Assembly (NCBI GenBank): GCA_027627225.1
Contig: CM051029.1
Location: 17,785,656-17,849,655 of the forward strand
Direction of reading: 5' to 3'
Length of the DNA stretch: 64,000 bases
Source: Congeria kusceri
Lineage: Eukaryota; Mollusca; Bivalvia; Myida; Dreissenidae
Positions 12,601 through 27,600 of the stretch are shown here, one piece after another (the stretch's first letter is position 1; each line of letters opens with the position of its first letter). Made by a program: the position numbers and the translations under genes. Under the pieces are notes generated by a model. It was not told where the DNA came from. It ran no database searches and saw only the letters and a program-made list of their open reading frames with translations.

Positions 12601-15600
12601 GAATGGTTTGCTTTATTTGTACTTGGTTTTGTTCATGCACGTGTTTCACAAGTTTAATGTTACCAAGGGCCTTTCTTTACAAAATGAACACAAGCGTATG
12701 TTTTTGTAAATTTCTAAAAATATATTTTAATACCAATGCAATTTTAACATGTAACTGAAAATACTAAACTGTTTCTATATGGAATGATTCAGTTAAGGAA
12801 GTTTGCAGATTTAAGGATACGGATAAAATTGAACTTAAGATGCTTTGTGGATACCACCCCATATCTGTATTTTCAGTGAGCTACTATCATGCATAAAGGT
12901 CAGTGTCAGGTACAATTGTCCCAGCTTTAATATGTGTCAGTTTGAACAAAAATGAATTTGATCAACATAACTTACGCGCTTGAATGGTTTGCTTTATTTG
13001 TACTTGGTTTTGTTCGTGCACGTGTTTCACAAGTTTAATGTTACCAGGGGCCGTATACACAAAGCATCGTAAATAATTTCTCAAATATTTTCACTTGAGT
13101 GAAAAATTTGAATGTATTGCCTTTCTTTACAAAATGAACACATGCGTATGTATTTTTTATATTTCTCAAATTACATTTTAATTTCAATGTCATTTTAACA
13201 TGTAACTGAAAATACTGAACTGTTTCTATATGGAATGATACAATTAAGGGAGTTTTGTTTCTATATGAAATGATACAATTAAGGGAGTTTTGTTTCTATA
13301 TGGAATGATACAATTAAGGGAGTTTGAAGATTTAAGGATAAGGATAGTTTTTTATTTCTTGGTTTTCAGATCCCCAGACCCGATTTTTACAAAAAAGCAA
13401 AAAAAATAATTGTAGAATGTAACCGATATCATAAAAATGACCAAGTGAAAAGGGTTTCAACCTGTCACACGGAATGCAAAAAAAATATTAATGTCAAGTT
13501 AATGTTGTGTAATATGATTTTTGTAAGTAATAAAAAAAAATGCATTAAGATTTTAATATAAATGCCCATTTCCATTCGTGTAGTTATTAATTTACTCAAG
13601 TCTGTATTGATGTTTATTTATTTTCATTTTTTTCCCTCCTCCAACCAGACACTTCTCCAAAAAATGTCCGCGAACAAAGAAATACAAAAATTCTGGCCTA
13701 AGGATAAAATTGAACTTAAGATGCTTTGTGGATACCACCCCTGAACTGTATTAAGATGCTTTGTGGATACCAGCCCTGAACTGTATTAAGATGCTTTGTG
13801 AATACCACCCCTGAACTGTATTAAGATGCTTTGTGGATACCACCCCTGAACTGTATTAAGATGCTTTGTGAATATCACCCCTGAACTGTATTAAGATGCT
13901 TTGTGGATACCACCCCTGAACTGTATTAAGATGCTTTGTGAATACCACCCCTGAACTGTATTTCCCTTAAGATGCTTTGCGGATACCACCCCTGAACTGT
14001 ATTAAGATGCTTTGTGGATACCACCCCTGAACTGTATTAAGATGCTTTGTGGATACCACCCCTGAACTGTATTAAGATGCTTTGTGAATAACACCCCTGA
14101 ACTGTATTAAGATGCTTTGTGGATACCACCCCTGAACTGTATTAAGATGCTTTGTGAATACCACCCCTGAACTGTATTTCCCTTAAGATGCTTTGTGGAT
14201 ACCACCCCTGAACTGTATTAAGATGATTTGTGAATACCACCCCTGAACTGTATCAAGATGCTTTGTGGATACCACCCCTGAACTGTATTAAGATGCTTTG
14301 TGAATACCACCCCTGAACTGTATTAAGATGCTTTGTGGATACCACCCCTGAACTGTATTAAGATGCTTTGTGAATACCACCCCTGAACTGTATTAAGATG
14401 CTTTGTGAATACCACTCCTGAACTGTATTAAGATGCTTTGTGAATACCACCCCTGAACTGTATTAAGATGCTTTGTGAATACCACCCCTGAACTGTATTA
14501 AGATGCTTTGTGAATACCACCCCTGAACTGTATTAAGATGCTTTGTGGATACCACCCCTGAACTGTATTAAGATGCTTTGTGAATATCACCCCTGAACTG
14601 TATTAAGATGCTTTGTGAATACCACCCCTGAACTGTATTAAGATGTTTTGTGGATACCACCCCTGAACTGTATTTCCCTTAAGATGCTTTGTGAATGCCA
14701 CCCCTGAACTGTATTAAGATGCTTTGTGAATACCACCCCTGAACTGTATTTCCCTTAAGATGCTTTGTGAATACCACCCCTGAACTGTATTAAGATGCTT
14801 TGTGGATACCACCCCTGAACTGTATTAAGATGCTTTGTGAATACCACCCCTGAACTGTATTTCCCTTCTCGAATAAGTGTATTTAAGACGCATTTAATGC
14901 GTATTAAATGCTGTGGTATTGGCACCGTATTTTTTCTGCGTTTAATACGTATTAATTGTACTCGAAAATGCAGAAAAAATACACTTATTATAAAAACAAA
15001 GTGTATATGTTCTGCATTTTTCCTGCATTAACACACTTAAGTGCATTTAAAGTGTATATTTCTCCTTGACAAATACACTATATCTTCGAAAAATAAACCG
15101 TCAGTGCATTTTCTATCGCATTATTACACTTTTTTGTAAAAAATGTAGAAAAAGTACAGAAAAAACTTAAAGTGTATTTTATGGTGCCAATACCGCAGCG
15201 TTTAATACGCATTAAATGCGTCTTAAATACACTTATTCGAGAAGGGTTGCAGTGAGCTGCTATTTCATCAATTAACACAACTCCAGTATTTTCATTGTAA
15301 CAGATTTTTTAATATGTTCATGCATATTAAGGTCAGTGTCAGGTACATTTGTCCGAGCTTAAATAATAAGTGCCAGTTTGAACAAAAAGGATTAAACATG
15401 AGTGCCGTAATGGTATTACAGAACTGACCTGGCTATTTAAAGGGACCTGTTCACAGAACTGATCTGGCTATTTAAAGGGACCTGTTCACAGAACTGATCT
15501 GGCTATTTAAAGGGACCTGTTCACAGAAATGATCTGGCTATTTAAAGGGACCTGTTCACAGAACTGATCTGGCTATTTAAAGGCACCTGTTCACAGAACT

Positions 15601-18600
15601 GATCTGGCTATTTAAAGGGACCTGTTCACAGAACTGATCTGGCTATTTAAAGGGACCTGTTCACAGAACTGATCTGGCTATTTAAAGGGACCTGTTCACA
15701 GAACTGATCTGGCTATTTAAAGGGACCTGTTCACAGAATTTTTTGCATTTTTTAAGTATGCCATTAAATGTCTTAACAATTTTAACAAAAACAACAGAAA
15801 CATTCCAAATTAGTTCATCATTTAGCATTACAAACGCTTTATAATTTTGTCAAATTAGTTCATCGTTTAGCATTACAAACGCTTTATAATTTTGTCAATT
15901 TCAACTGATGATTACTCATAAATGAAACTGTATCTACAGTACATTTCTATGTCCGTAGTGTTAATTCGCTCCCTTGTATACACTGTTCTTTTATTTTGGG
16001 AATCTGTGACAAAAAGTTGAAAAAATGTTAATTCGTCAATTTGTGAACAGGTCCCTTTAACAGAACAGTTTCTTTAACAGAACAGTTCCTTTAACAGAAC
16101 AGTTTCTTTAACAGAACAGTCATACTTATTTCAAACCTTGGCCTATCAGCATTGTGTGCTTAGGTGAGCTAAAAATGGCTGACTTTCAGGGTTCATACAA
16201 ACTGCTGAAACCAAAATTCCATGATGTTTCCATGACATAGCTCAGTTTTCCAGGATACAATCCGAACATACTAAAGTCAAAATAGAACACTGATATCTAC
16301 ATTTTATTTGATTTACATAATAAAATTATTCATTTTGGCTGATTCGCGCTCTGTAGAAAAGAATAGAATTCTGAATTGCCTGTATTGCTTGATTTTGATT
16401 TTTTTTCGTTGTTATATTTCAATGGATTTGATAATTTTTATGCACTTAAAGGAATATTCAAGGATACTTATCAACTTTCCGTGACAATTTTTTAAAATTC
16501 CATGATTTTTCCATGATAAAATCGAAATTATCAAGATTCCATTAATGTTAACGACAAAGCCCATTATACATTAGATGCATGTCGTGGGAAAACCAGGCTT
16601 AATGCATGTGAATAAAGTGTCGTCCCGGATTAGCCTGTGCAGTTCGCACAGGCTAATCCAGGACGGCACTTTCTGCCTACAGTGGATTTATGTTTAGAAG
16701 AGACTTCATTGAAACAGAAAATACCATAAAAGCGAAAAGTGTCGTCCCGGTTTAGCCTGTGTGACTTCAAATGCCAATCCGGGACGACACTTTACGCACA
16801 TGCAATTATGCCCCGTTTTCCCACGACGCGCCTAATTACTTTTACAAACCCTGGACTTTACACACACCTCGGAATGGTTGCCATTTCTGGAATGAATTCG
16901 AGCCATCGACTCCAGCCAGGTTTTCCGCAACTCCGGTGTGCTAGCGTATGAGTTTGCGAGACTGCACTGCAGGTCGATCAACATTTCTGGGTCATGTTCA
17001 TGCTCCTTCATCTGGGCCGTCGCCATCAGCACCGTCTTGATCCGCTTCGTAAGGTCCTTCACCTCGTGTGCGAACTTCGTTTTCTGAAGTTTAAGATGAG
17101 CTATAAATAGTATAACAGATGATTATGCTAATCTACAAACTTTGTTTTCTGAAGTTGAAGAAGAGCTATAAATAGTATAACAGACAATTATGCTCGTGTA
17201 ATAACTATGTTTTCTGAATTTAAAGATGAGCTATAAGTACTATAATAGACAAATATGGAAAACAAATTTGAACACCAACATTTTAAAATTAAGGAACAGC
17301 CCTAAATAGCATAACAAACAATTTACTTGGAACAAACACACTGAAATGAAAGAACAACTACAAATGTTACAACCAACGATCACGAAAAATTGCTGTCTTT
17401 CAATATAGTAATTTACCAAATATAAATATATGAATACTCAGAACATTAACACGTTTGTAATGAAACTATACAATTATATTTAATTACTGTATAATCATTT
17501 CTCAAGCAAGCATAAACTTCATTGGTCTCAAATATTATGCAGTTGATATAACCTAAGCAGGCTAAAAACTATGTTTAAGTAATACACTGTTGATACTAAT
17601 TGACATTTTGTGCATGTGAACTTATATTTAGCCACCCGCTAAACTTACTATACTCTACCATGTAAGCATGCCCTTCAAATAACCTCTATAAACATGCAAC
17701 CTGCAATTTCCCATCATCAATATATAGAGAATACTAGGTTAGTGTTGAAAAAAGGTAAGTTTATTTAGAGAGGCTTAGAAAACCTGAACCACGAGCCTTG
17801 GCGAGAGGTTCATGTTTTCGTGCCGAGCAAATAAATTTAGCTTTATTCGACACTTACCTAGTATTCTATTTATCCCATCATTTACCATCTTTATTTTGAA
17901 AATAAATGGGAGAAAATGCACTAAATATTACAAAAAAATATTAAATGACGTCACAAAATCAACAAGATGACGTCGTTATACTGCGCGTTACTGCTTTATC
18001 ACCACAGTGTTGAAATAAAGCAGTTTATTTCATGGGGTGTTATTTCGCCCATGCAGGCGTGATGATGGGATAAAAATTAATTACCTACATGAAAATCTCT
18101 CACACTATCCATATATCAGTATTGTTAATTCTTACCATTTTTGTTAAAAATTTATATTATTCTGATCAATGTTAATTACAACTGTAGTACGACATGAGTA
18201 TCAATATCGGCATTTATGATATTAAGTTATAAGTATATACAATCATACAAACAAAAACCTAAAAATGTAAGAACATGTTTGAAACTTCATTATGCTTTAA
18301 GAATAAGTTTCATTAACTGAATATTATAATTAAATACTTGAAATTATGATATTAATTATGAGGCATGTAGAATTTTTATGTAAGCATTGTATTTCTGGGA
18401 TTTCAAATATTAAGTGATTACACAAAAGCATCAAGCAAAGGTAAAAAAAGTGAAATAAAAAATGATATGCACCTAAATTCAAAAAACAACTTCCCGTAAA
18501 AAGAGTTATCTTGATTTTTATACAGACTAACAATAAAATATACTGCTGTTTATTAGTAAAATATATGAAAAAACTATCATAAAAATTGTCATTTGGTACT

Positions 18601-21600
18601 TGTCATAATATACTTTCTTGTCACAAACATAGAACTTCTTATAGTAACTGACAGGTAACAAAGACCAGCACACCACAAAAATGCTCTTCTTTCAGATCAC
18701 TTTGTAGCTGGTCACAATAACAGACTCATCACTGATGAATATAAGTATTTTGAAAGATTTCCGAGGTTATCGAGTATAATTAGTTAGTAGTTCCAAGTTC
18801 TACGTCAGTCAGCAGTGCAATGGGTTATTGCTGAATTCTAACATGACACGAATAGAGACCTGTCTAAAGACAAAGAACAAAATTCACATTTGTTAAAGTA
18901 CCAATCAACAACCCGAAAAAATAATTCCGCAACTGTAAAATATAGTTTTCATTGTAATTTCACAAAATGTTGTCAGGTGATCAAATTATTCTACCATTAT
19001 CGTTATTTATTGGCTAATATAGGCTAATAAACACCGATATGTTATTCTGATGTGGCTGGCTAATAAACACCGATTTGTTGTTCTGATGGGGCCAACGCCC
19101 TCATGGTTTAATTCATACGCATCAGAACTACAAATCGTTCCCGATCAACAACTCTAAATAAAAAATTATTTCTTAACTCTACAAAACTAAACAAACTAGG
19201 ATGTATGTTGGTATCTGTAAATCAACTGTAGAATATTGACTGAAGTTTAATTTAAGCATTTTTATTATTTCTGTTATTTGTATTATTATTATTAGCCAAA
19301 AAATACTTTTTTTGATTATGTGAAAATTTAGAGGCTACAAAAATATTCTCAAACGTGAAAATTAACTGTAAATGATTTTTCCCGAGGATCAGCAAGACAT
19401 GCATCACTTTTCAAAAACAATGGCCAAACTTTGCTGTGCAAAAATCAATTCCATTGTACAATGCAGGGTTGATATTTTTTTGTTCGGAAGGTAATTTAAA
19501 CTTGACCTGCTATACGATGTCTTCAGATCCTAACAACGTTAGGATTTGTTTTTAATGAGATTGGGTAAATTAACACTGTTCGAAATTATTAAAATAAAAG
19601 AAAACATTTTTCATATTTCTGTTCCGAAAATGAGATACAAACATACATGTATGCAGCAACTGCCTAAACCAACATCTACAGTAAGTTTGAATGCTTTATA
19701 ACAAACTCTAAGTTCTAACATATTTTCTCTTCCCCGTTGAACTTTGTGAAGAAACTGCCTGAAAAAGAAGAATGTTTAATTCTGCCGCTTCAACACAATA
19801 ATAATTGTATTATTGATCAATAAGTTGTGACTCAAAAAAGTACAAATCATTTATCATATATACCACAAAAGGTCGCCACTGAAATTGTTATATTTCCAGT
19901 TTACGTCATTTCTACACAAATATGATATTATTCATGTACCAGCCTAATCATTCCTAAGATTCTGTATTTAACTTTTTCATTTGAAATATTTTCTTTATCT
20001 TTTGGTTAAATTCCCCGATTTTTCTATAAATGTTCATACGGAGAATTTATTGAACACTTTTTTCCTGTTTTCCTTTTATTTTCAGAGTTGGTGACGATCA
20101 TGCAGAATAATAATTCTTTGACATAACAATCATGAAAGAGAGCCAATCAGAATTGAGCAGATATCACATGACAATAAAAAGAACCAGTGAGAATTTAAAT
20201 GAGATCACATATAATAAAAAAGAACCAATAAGAATTAAATGAGATCACTGAGATGAGAACACATGACAATAAAAAAGTACCAACCAAAATTAAGAAAGAG
20301 ATTACATGAGAAAAAATCATAACCAGGAAAAGAGCAAATTAAAACAAATACACCATACACTCTAAAGAAGAAAATCATCACATTTTTCAGCTGGTTGAAC
20401 TTGCTTTCATTCTCAGCAGAAGAAAATACTTTTTTGTATCACAGACAACAAGCACAGGGGGGGGGGGGGGGCTGGCGCGTGTAAACTAACAGTGTTTCTC
20501 AAAGACAGCATGTGTATGTTCCTCAATGAAAACTTGTCATCATTCCTTTAAGATGGTAGAGAGCTGGACTCAAAATCCGAGGATCGTGAGTTCAAGACCC
20601 AGCCTGGCCACATAACTTTTGTGGGGATTGGTCATGAAATGATTTCTACGGCTATTCTCCCCCTACCTCTGATTCAAGTAGGGCAGTTGTCAGTTACTGG
20701 CATAGGTATGTGAACTTAGTACTGGTAAACCGCTTAGATCGGCTAAGCTTACACTGTTAAAAAACGGCGAAAAATCCAAACAAACAAAACAAACTTTCAG
20801 TTGGCCATTTGCTGGGTACTTGTTTATGTATTCCTTGGATGTTTGTATTGTCATGGATATCAAATAGCAGATACACGATGGTAAATGTTATTTTTTATAA
20901 TACAAACGTCTCTTGTTGTTATGCTGTATGTTTTATTGCCATAAAAGTATGTAGTTTGTGTTTCTTGCATAATTCCATCTACAAACTATCTGTACGAAGA
21001 CATAAATGGTTAATAATAGTGATTTCTTCAACAAATAGCGTGATTTAGAAACAATAAGCATTTTTTCTTTGTTTCTGATAATAAAAAAAACATACATGTT
21101 AAGGAAGTTTTCGCAGTTTATTGCGTGTGCATGTCGCACAGAGAGTGTGTAAGTTTTCCAATGAAGTCACATTTTATGTGTGTGTTTATCAACGAAATCA
21201 TGTCAAAATTCAGGAATTTAACCACTGTGTATGTCCAATAATTTTTTTTAAGAAACATACACATGCTGTCTTTGAGAAACACTTTTCTTTACATGCGTAA
21301 GCACCCAGTGATAAGAAAAGTCACATCCAAAAGTCAAACAGAGGAATGAGTTTTACATCACATTGCTTTAACAATAACTCATATAACACAGTGAAATAAA
21401 TGAATAGGTCAAAGGATTTTTTAAGTACAGTAAAACCCTGCTAATACGACCACTTTGGGTTCGAACCCCAGCCCGGCCACATAACTTGTGTGGGGATTGA
21501 TCATGAAATTATTTCTACGGCCATTCTCCCCCTACATCTGATTCAAGTAGGGCATTTGTCAGGTACTGGCATAGGTATGTACACTTAGTACTGGTAAACT

Positions 21601-24600
21601 GCTTAGGTCGGCTAAGCTTGCCCAGGAAATGTGTGAGTACGTTAACTGACCGCCGTGATATGACTGAAATAATGTTAAAAACAGCGAAAAATCCAAACAA
21701 ACAAACAAACAAACTTGGGGGTCTTAATGAAAGCGGTCTTAATAGTGGTGTGGTTGTATTATCGAGGTACGGCAGATTACCAAGTCGGTATGCGAATATA
21801 TCATTGCTATTTAAAGTTTTAATGAAATAAATGAATATCGAATAGATAACGAAAAATTCAATTTGCTTTTTATTTATTTTTTATTAAAAACAGATTATGT
21901 GACTCATAGTTATATATCTGAACTTTACATATAAGTGGGTAACACTTATGCATACTTACTAGTCGGAAATCAAAACTAAAATTATAATTGAACTAAGCCC
22001 ATTTATAGTAGTCGGAAATCAAATTAAAAATTATTAAACTAAGTCCATTTATTGTTCAGCATGCATAAGTATTACCCACTTACGTGTCAATTAACGTAAT
22101 GTGATACACAGTCAATGTGCTAATCCCTTATCAAAACATCTGTAGCATTGTTTTTCACACCACAAAACAGTATATTTTCTCCACAGCAATAGTTAATTAA
22201 TTGAAAGTGTCAACAACGAAATAACACTGATCGCAATAATGTGGCAATTTTGAGTGCTATTTGGTTGTTTCGGTCTGGGATTAGTGGTGGTATTATAGAA
22301 TAGCACGGTGCCCGTAAAATTGGGGTTTGTCACCATTGAATTATATAGGAAAACAATCTGGTCTTTCAAAAAGCGTCCGCTTTAGCGGGGTGATCGCAAA
22401 ATTGGGGTGGTCGTAAAGCGGGGTTTTAGTGTACCGTTACTTTGTAAGATGGCCCCATGTTCATTACACTACCCTTCTCGAATAAGTGTATTTAAGACGC
22501 ATTTAAAGCGTATTAAACACTGCGGTATTAGCACCGTATTTTTCCTGCGTTTAATACGTATTAAATGTACTCAAACATGCAAAAAAATACATTTATTACA
22601 AAAATAAAGTGTATATTTTCTGCATTTTTCCTGCATTAACACACTTATGTGCATTTAAAGTGTATTTTTCTCCTTCAAAAAATAAACTCTCAGTGCATTT
22701 TCTAGCGCATTAATACACTTTTTTTGTAAAACATGCAGAAAAAGTGCAGAAAAATACACTTAGTGTACTAAAAGTGTATTTATGTGCATTTAACGCAGAA
22801 AAAATATGGTGCCAATACCGCAGTGTTTAATACGCATTAAATGCGTATTAAATACACTTTTTCGAGAAGGATATGACATTGATCTTTATGATCCTGATTT
22901 TAAGATCAGCTGAGCATGCTCCTGTAACCCATGAAAAGTAGTCTTTGAGATTTTAAAGAATTCTTAAGTTTTACAAGTGGTTAATCGTTGACTATCACTT
23001 TGACATTGTCCTATGAACAAGGGGCCAGTTTCAATGCCATATGCAGATGCTGAAGTGACCATTTTACCTGCTGACCAGAATCGAACACAGCCCAAATACT
23101 CGACACCTAAAGCAGGGGTGTGGTGTGAAAATATCAAAATGATTCACTTGTCCGTGGACAAATTTACTGCACAAATCTACTTGTCCGCAAGCAAAAGTCA
23201 CATTATAGGTTTTTAGTCTGGACATTCTTAATTAGTCATTAAATTGCAAATTAAACAAAATTTTAATATATTAGTGGTAACATATATAGTTACATTATAA
23301 TATAATAGTTAATTTCCAAGTGTTACATCACTTTCAAACACCAATATCGTATACTTGTCCACGGACAACTTGACAGGAAAAGTTTACTAATCCGAGACTA
23401 AAATATTCCAATGTCGGACAAATCCGGCATATGATTTTCACATCTCTACCTATACCACATGTTATCTTGTTAATGGTGAACTGTTTTGACATAGAACACG
23501 ACTATGGTTTGCTTAAAGCCCCTTTACGTGATTCACATGGTTAAAGCCCCTTACACGACTATGGTTTGGTTAAAGCCCCTTACACGACTATGGTTTGGTT
23601 AAAGCCCCTTTATGTGATTCACAAGCAGAATATTGCTGGTGGTGAAACAAATCATAAATGTGTTTTATTTATATCCATATGAAATAATTTGTACTAGGTT
23701 ACAAGATTGGTCATTTACAAACCAAAAACACGAAGTCATCACTAAACAAACTACTGGGAAAGTTAAGAACACATCAAAAGGGGACTTTAAACTGTTGAAA
23801 GATATATTTATAAATGGTAAATCGACATTAGCCCCTTAGACATTATCCCCTTCCTCAAAATATGCATAGGCGAACATTTTCCTGATTATTCCAGGGTGGA
23901 CAATAGCCCCTTCCTGATTATTCCAGGTGAACAATAGCCCCTTCCTGATTATTCCAGGGTGGACAATAGCCCCTTCCTGCTTATTCCAGGGTGGACAATG
24001 ATTTCATGCAACTGCTACTCTTACTATGGCTTCATATGCTGACATAGTCGCATTACATAGGGTTTATGTGTATAGAGAGAAGAAGCCATTGTCCATCTGT
24101 TCAAAAACTGGAAGGGGCTAATGTCCTACATGGTAGGGGCTTATGTCTGCCTTAGCAAATTTTTGAGGAAGGGGATATTCTCCAAGGGGCTAATGTCCTA
24201 GAATCTTATAAATAAATTATAGTACACACTACACAGTGCACCTAAAATGCTTGTTAAACATTTAACAAAAAAGGCAAGTATCCCAGAACCAAACAAAAAA
24301 AGATTAAAACTAAATAAACAACACACAACACTGTTAAAATAAAGGACAAAAATCATGGTTACAATATATAGGGAAAGATCTAGAGTTAAATAGCAGGGTG
24401 CTGCACCCGCTCCACACTGCTCCTTTTTGCTTTCCCCCTGCTGAGGGTTGTGCTAGTCACCACAAAAATGTTGAATATCTTTTGAAATGTAACATATTTT
24501 TGCAAATTTTTTGACAAATGAATAGACCATGCTTAAAAACCTTAATTACAAGTATTAGACTAAACAATACTCTGGATTTAGCAAATTATTAGAAAATGTC

Positions 24601-27600
24601 AATAGCCTGGTCTGGTTTTCCACCTGCTCCTTTTTAGCAGCACCATGTACCTTTTGTGATCCTATATCTTTCCCTACAATATAGGACAAACAATGGTTAC
24701 AATAAAGGACACACAAAGGTTACGAGATAAAATCAAATGTTGTCTTACTGTCATAGTTTTATCGGAGGTGGCGTAGCTGTTGATGAGTGCAAGACTCTCC
24801 TGGAAACGATAGTTGGACAGCGTCACCACGTTACCTATCAGCTGGGCCACAGAAATTATCACCTGCCAAAAAATATAATGATGTTTTGTTGCTGTTATTT
24901 AAATTTGATTTTAGGATCACACAAATGGACAAGATTTCACAGTCGGTCATTTTGACCTTGACCTGCATGCAGAGACTATTCATGACCAACCTACCTATCA
25001 AGGTTGAAGAACCAAGGCCCAACCAATGTCTAGATATTGCCTAGACAAAGATTTCACTCCGCTGGTCAGACAGACACATTGACAGACACATGCAAAGCAA
25101 TATATTCGATAATTTAGAGTACTTAGGCATGAAAAAAATATGTTTGTTTCAGGTTATATGCCGAAACAAATAAGTGTAAATAGGTAGGGAATTATGATGA
25201 TTTTTTTTTGGTAAATGGTCAACTTGAAGATTCTAACCCTGAATGAACATTCAAAACATGTCTCTAATATCATAAAACATTGTTTTGAAGTGGATGCTAT
25301 TAAAACAAAACACTTCATTATTGGAAAAAAGTAAAAAAAAATAAAAATGTCTGACCCTCTCAATAAAATGTTCTAAGGTCGGGCCTTTTTTTAGGGTAGG
25401 TCGGCTAACCTGAAACAAACATATTTTTGTGTAAGCCTTACCTGCAGATGAACTCTTGTGAAAGATTTTTTTTTCGCGAACTCAAAGTTTGCCTTCATCA
25501 AGCTATACAGCAGAATGCAGGCTTCTTTACGAGTTGACTTCAGCCGCGAATTACAACATCGTAAAACCTGGAAATAATAATTTTTGTAATAAATAAATCA
25601 TACCTATGTTAAACAAGGATATCAGTGAAACTGAGGGATGCTCCCCAATGCACTTTGCCAAGTAATTGGAATGAATGTAAACATGAAAGGGACCAAACAA
25701 ATACGACCCATATTATACATTGATTTTTATCTCAACATGCGAAAACTCTTTTCCCATTACATATATGTTTATCGTAACCATTATTATATGCCATTATTTA
25801 TAATGTAAGAAATTTCCCCCTTGAGCGATTTGAGTTGACATAGTCCCCTCAAACAATGTATTGATCCATCAATTCAACACACGACTATGCAGCGAACCAG
25901 AAGAGGTTCCTCTTATGACAGCTTGTTTGTTGCAATAAACACGTGTCTCGGTACCGGATAAGGCCCTAAATTGATAACTGGGGTCGAATTCATGATAATA
26001 GGAGCCAGTGAATTCTGTAAGCATTAAGCCCAAAAAGCATGAAAATTAGACCTTTGCTAAATTAATGATTTCACAGTATACTAATTTCAGCAAACAAGGC
26101 TCGTGGTTCAGGTTTGTTAAACCTCACTATGTTTATTGAACACTGAACTAGCATTATATATATATATATATATATCTATATATATTTATAATTTTCTATT
26201 TTTATACTATTTGCGGAAGCCAACAGTCTTTAGTACATGTAGGTGATTGCGAGAGGTTGAATCCCGTGACTTTTTACTTAGCAGACAACAAAGCACTAAC
26301 AATCGATACCCACAAATATATGCTCCATCAGCTATTTAAGCCCATTCAGGATAAACCAACATCTTGACACTTACACATATTACTGCATTTGCATTAAGTA
26401 GCATGCGTACAAACCTATATATCTACTAAGATGCTGAAGTAGGGAGTATAACAATGAGTAGTTTGATTTGTCTTGTGTAAAATAGCATTGCAGAAATGCA
26501 ATTTCATTCAAACAAATGTGTCCTTTGTGTTAGAAAACTTTTTCACTCTATTTTCCTTGATTTTGGTTTCTTTTCTTTTTACGCTATAATTTTTTGGATT
26601 GGTATACTTTGGTAAAATTTGAACTCCGCAGATGTGTCGCCTGACGGGGCAAAACTCAAGTACGATATGAGCAATTATGAAAACCAAACTTGACCTTCCT
26701 TTTATGCCTACAAACACTTCCATATAGTTTCATAATGATAGCCCAACAACTGCTCAAGTTATTGTCTGCACAAACTGAAGAGGACGTCGCCGCCATAAGT
26801 AGCCCCTATGTGTCGCCTTTTCAGGCGACACAATGTATTGTATTCATGGTTTTCGCAAGAATTTATGGGTGTTACTACATGAAAAACTGAAATAAAATTT
26901 CGTCGATATCAGATTTTGCTTATCAATATACACTGCATGAGTAACTCACCTCATAACAGAGCTTGGAACACAGGGTCGCGTCCCCGCTGAACAGCACATT
27001 GGGAAACTGTGGAGAACAATCATCAAACATTAAAGATGAGATGACGATAAGGCCACAAATAAAATTGAATTTGTTTCTTCTTTCCTACCTACCCATTGAA
27101 ATTGCTGCGACCTAAATTTTTTTCGGGGGGTCCCATAGGAGTAAAAAAATTGTTTCCGGTCCGAGTTAGAAATGGTACGAAAACGCAGTGGGTACAAACA
27201 TGACGCGATGGGTATGAATCTACCCAAGCGTGCATGTGAAGCAAACAGACAAACACTTGCCATATTAACACTTCTGTTGACAGTATCGGATGTATTAGTT
27301 AATTTGGACAATAATTTTCAATCTTTGAATCTAGTCTGTTATATATGATTGTAAATATTGTTATTTATGATAAATATATCATTAAATAAATTACTATGAT
27401 AGTTCAATTTTACACAAATGTAGCTTATTTTCAATGTAATTGTTTCAAAAAAGGGAAACAATTTTTTTTTCCCTACCTACCCAACCCTATTTGCATGGGT
27501 CGGGAAGGGGAAAAAAACATAATTTTATTTTGGACCTAAGAGCTGTAGATGTCAGACACATTATACTGACATGACTTCAAAACATTCTTATCAACATCAA

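Noticed and set aside
16832..17062. Exon L frame starting at its internal Met as a separate small protein
   Set aside because: It is an internal DOCK exon with clear splice sites; the frame beyond the donor is intron.
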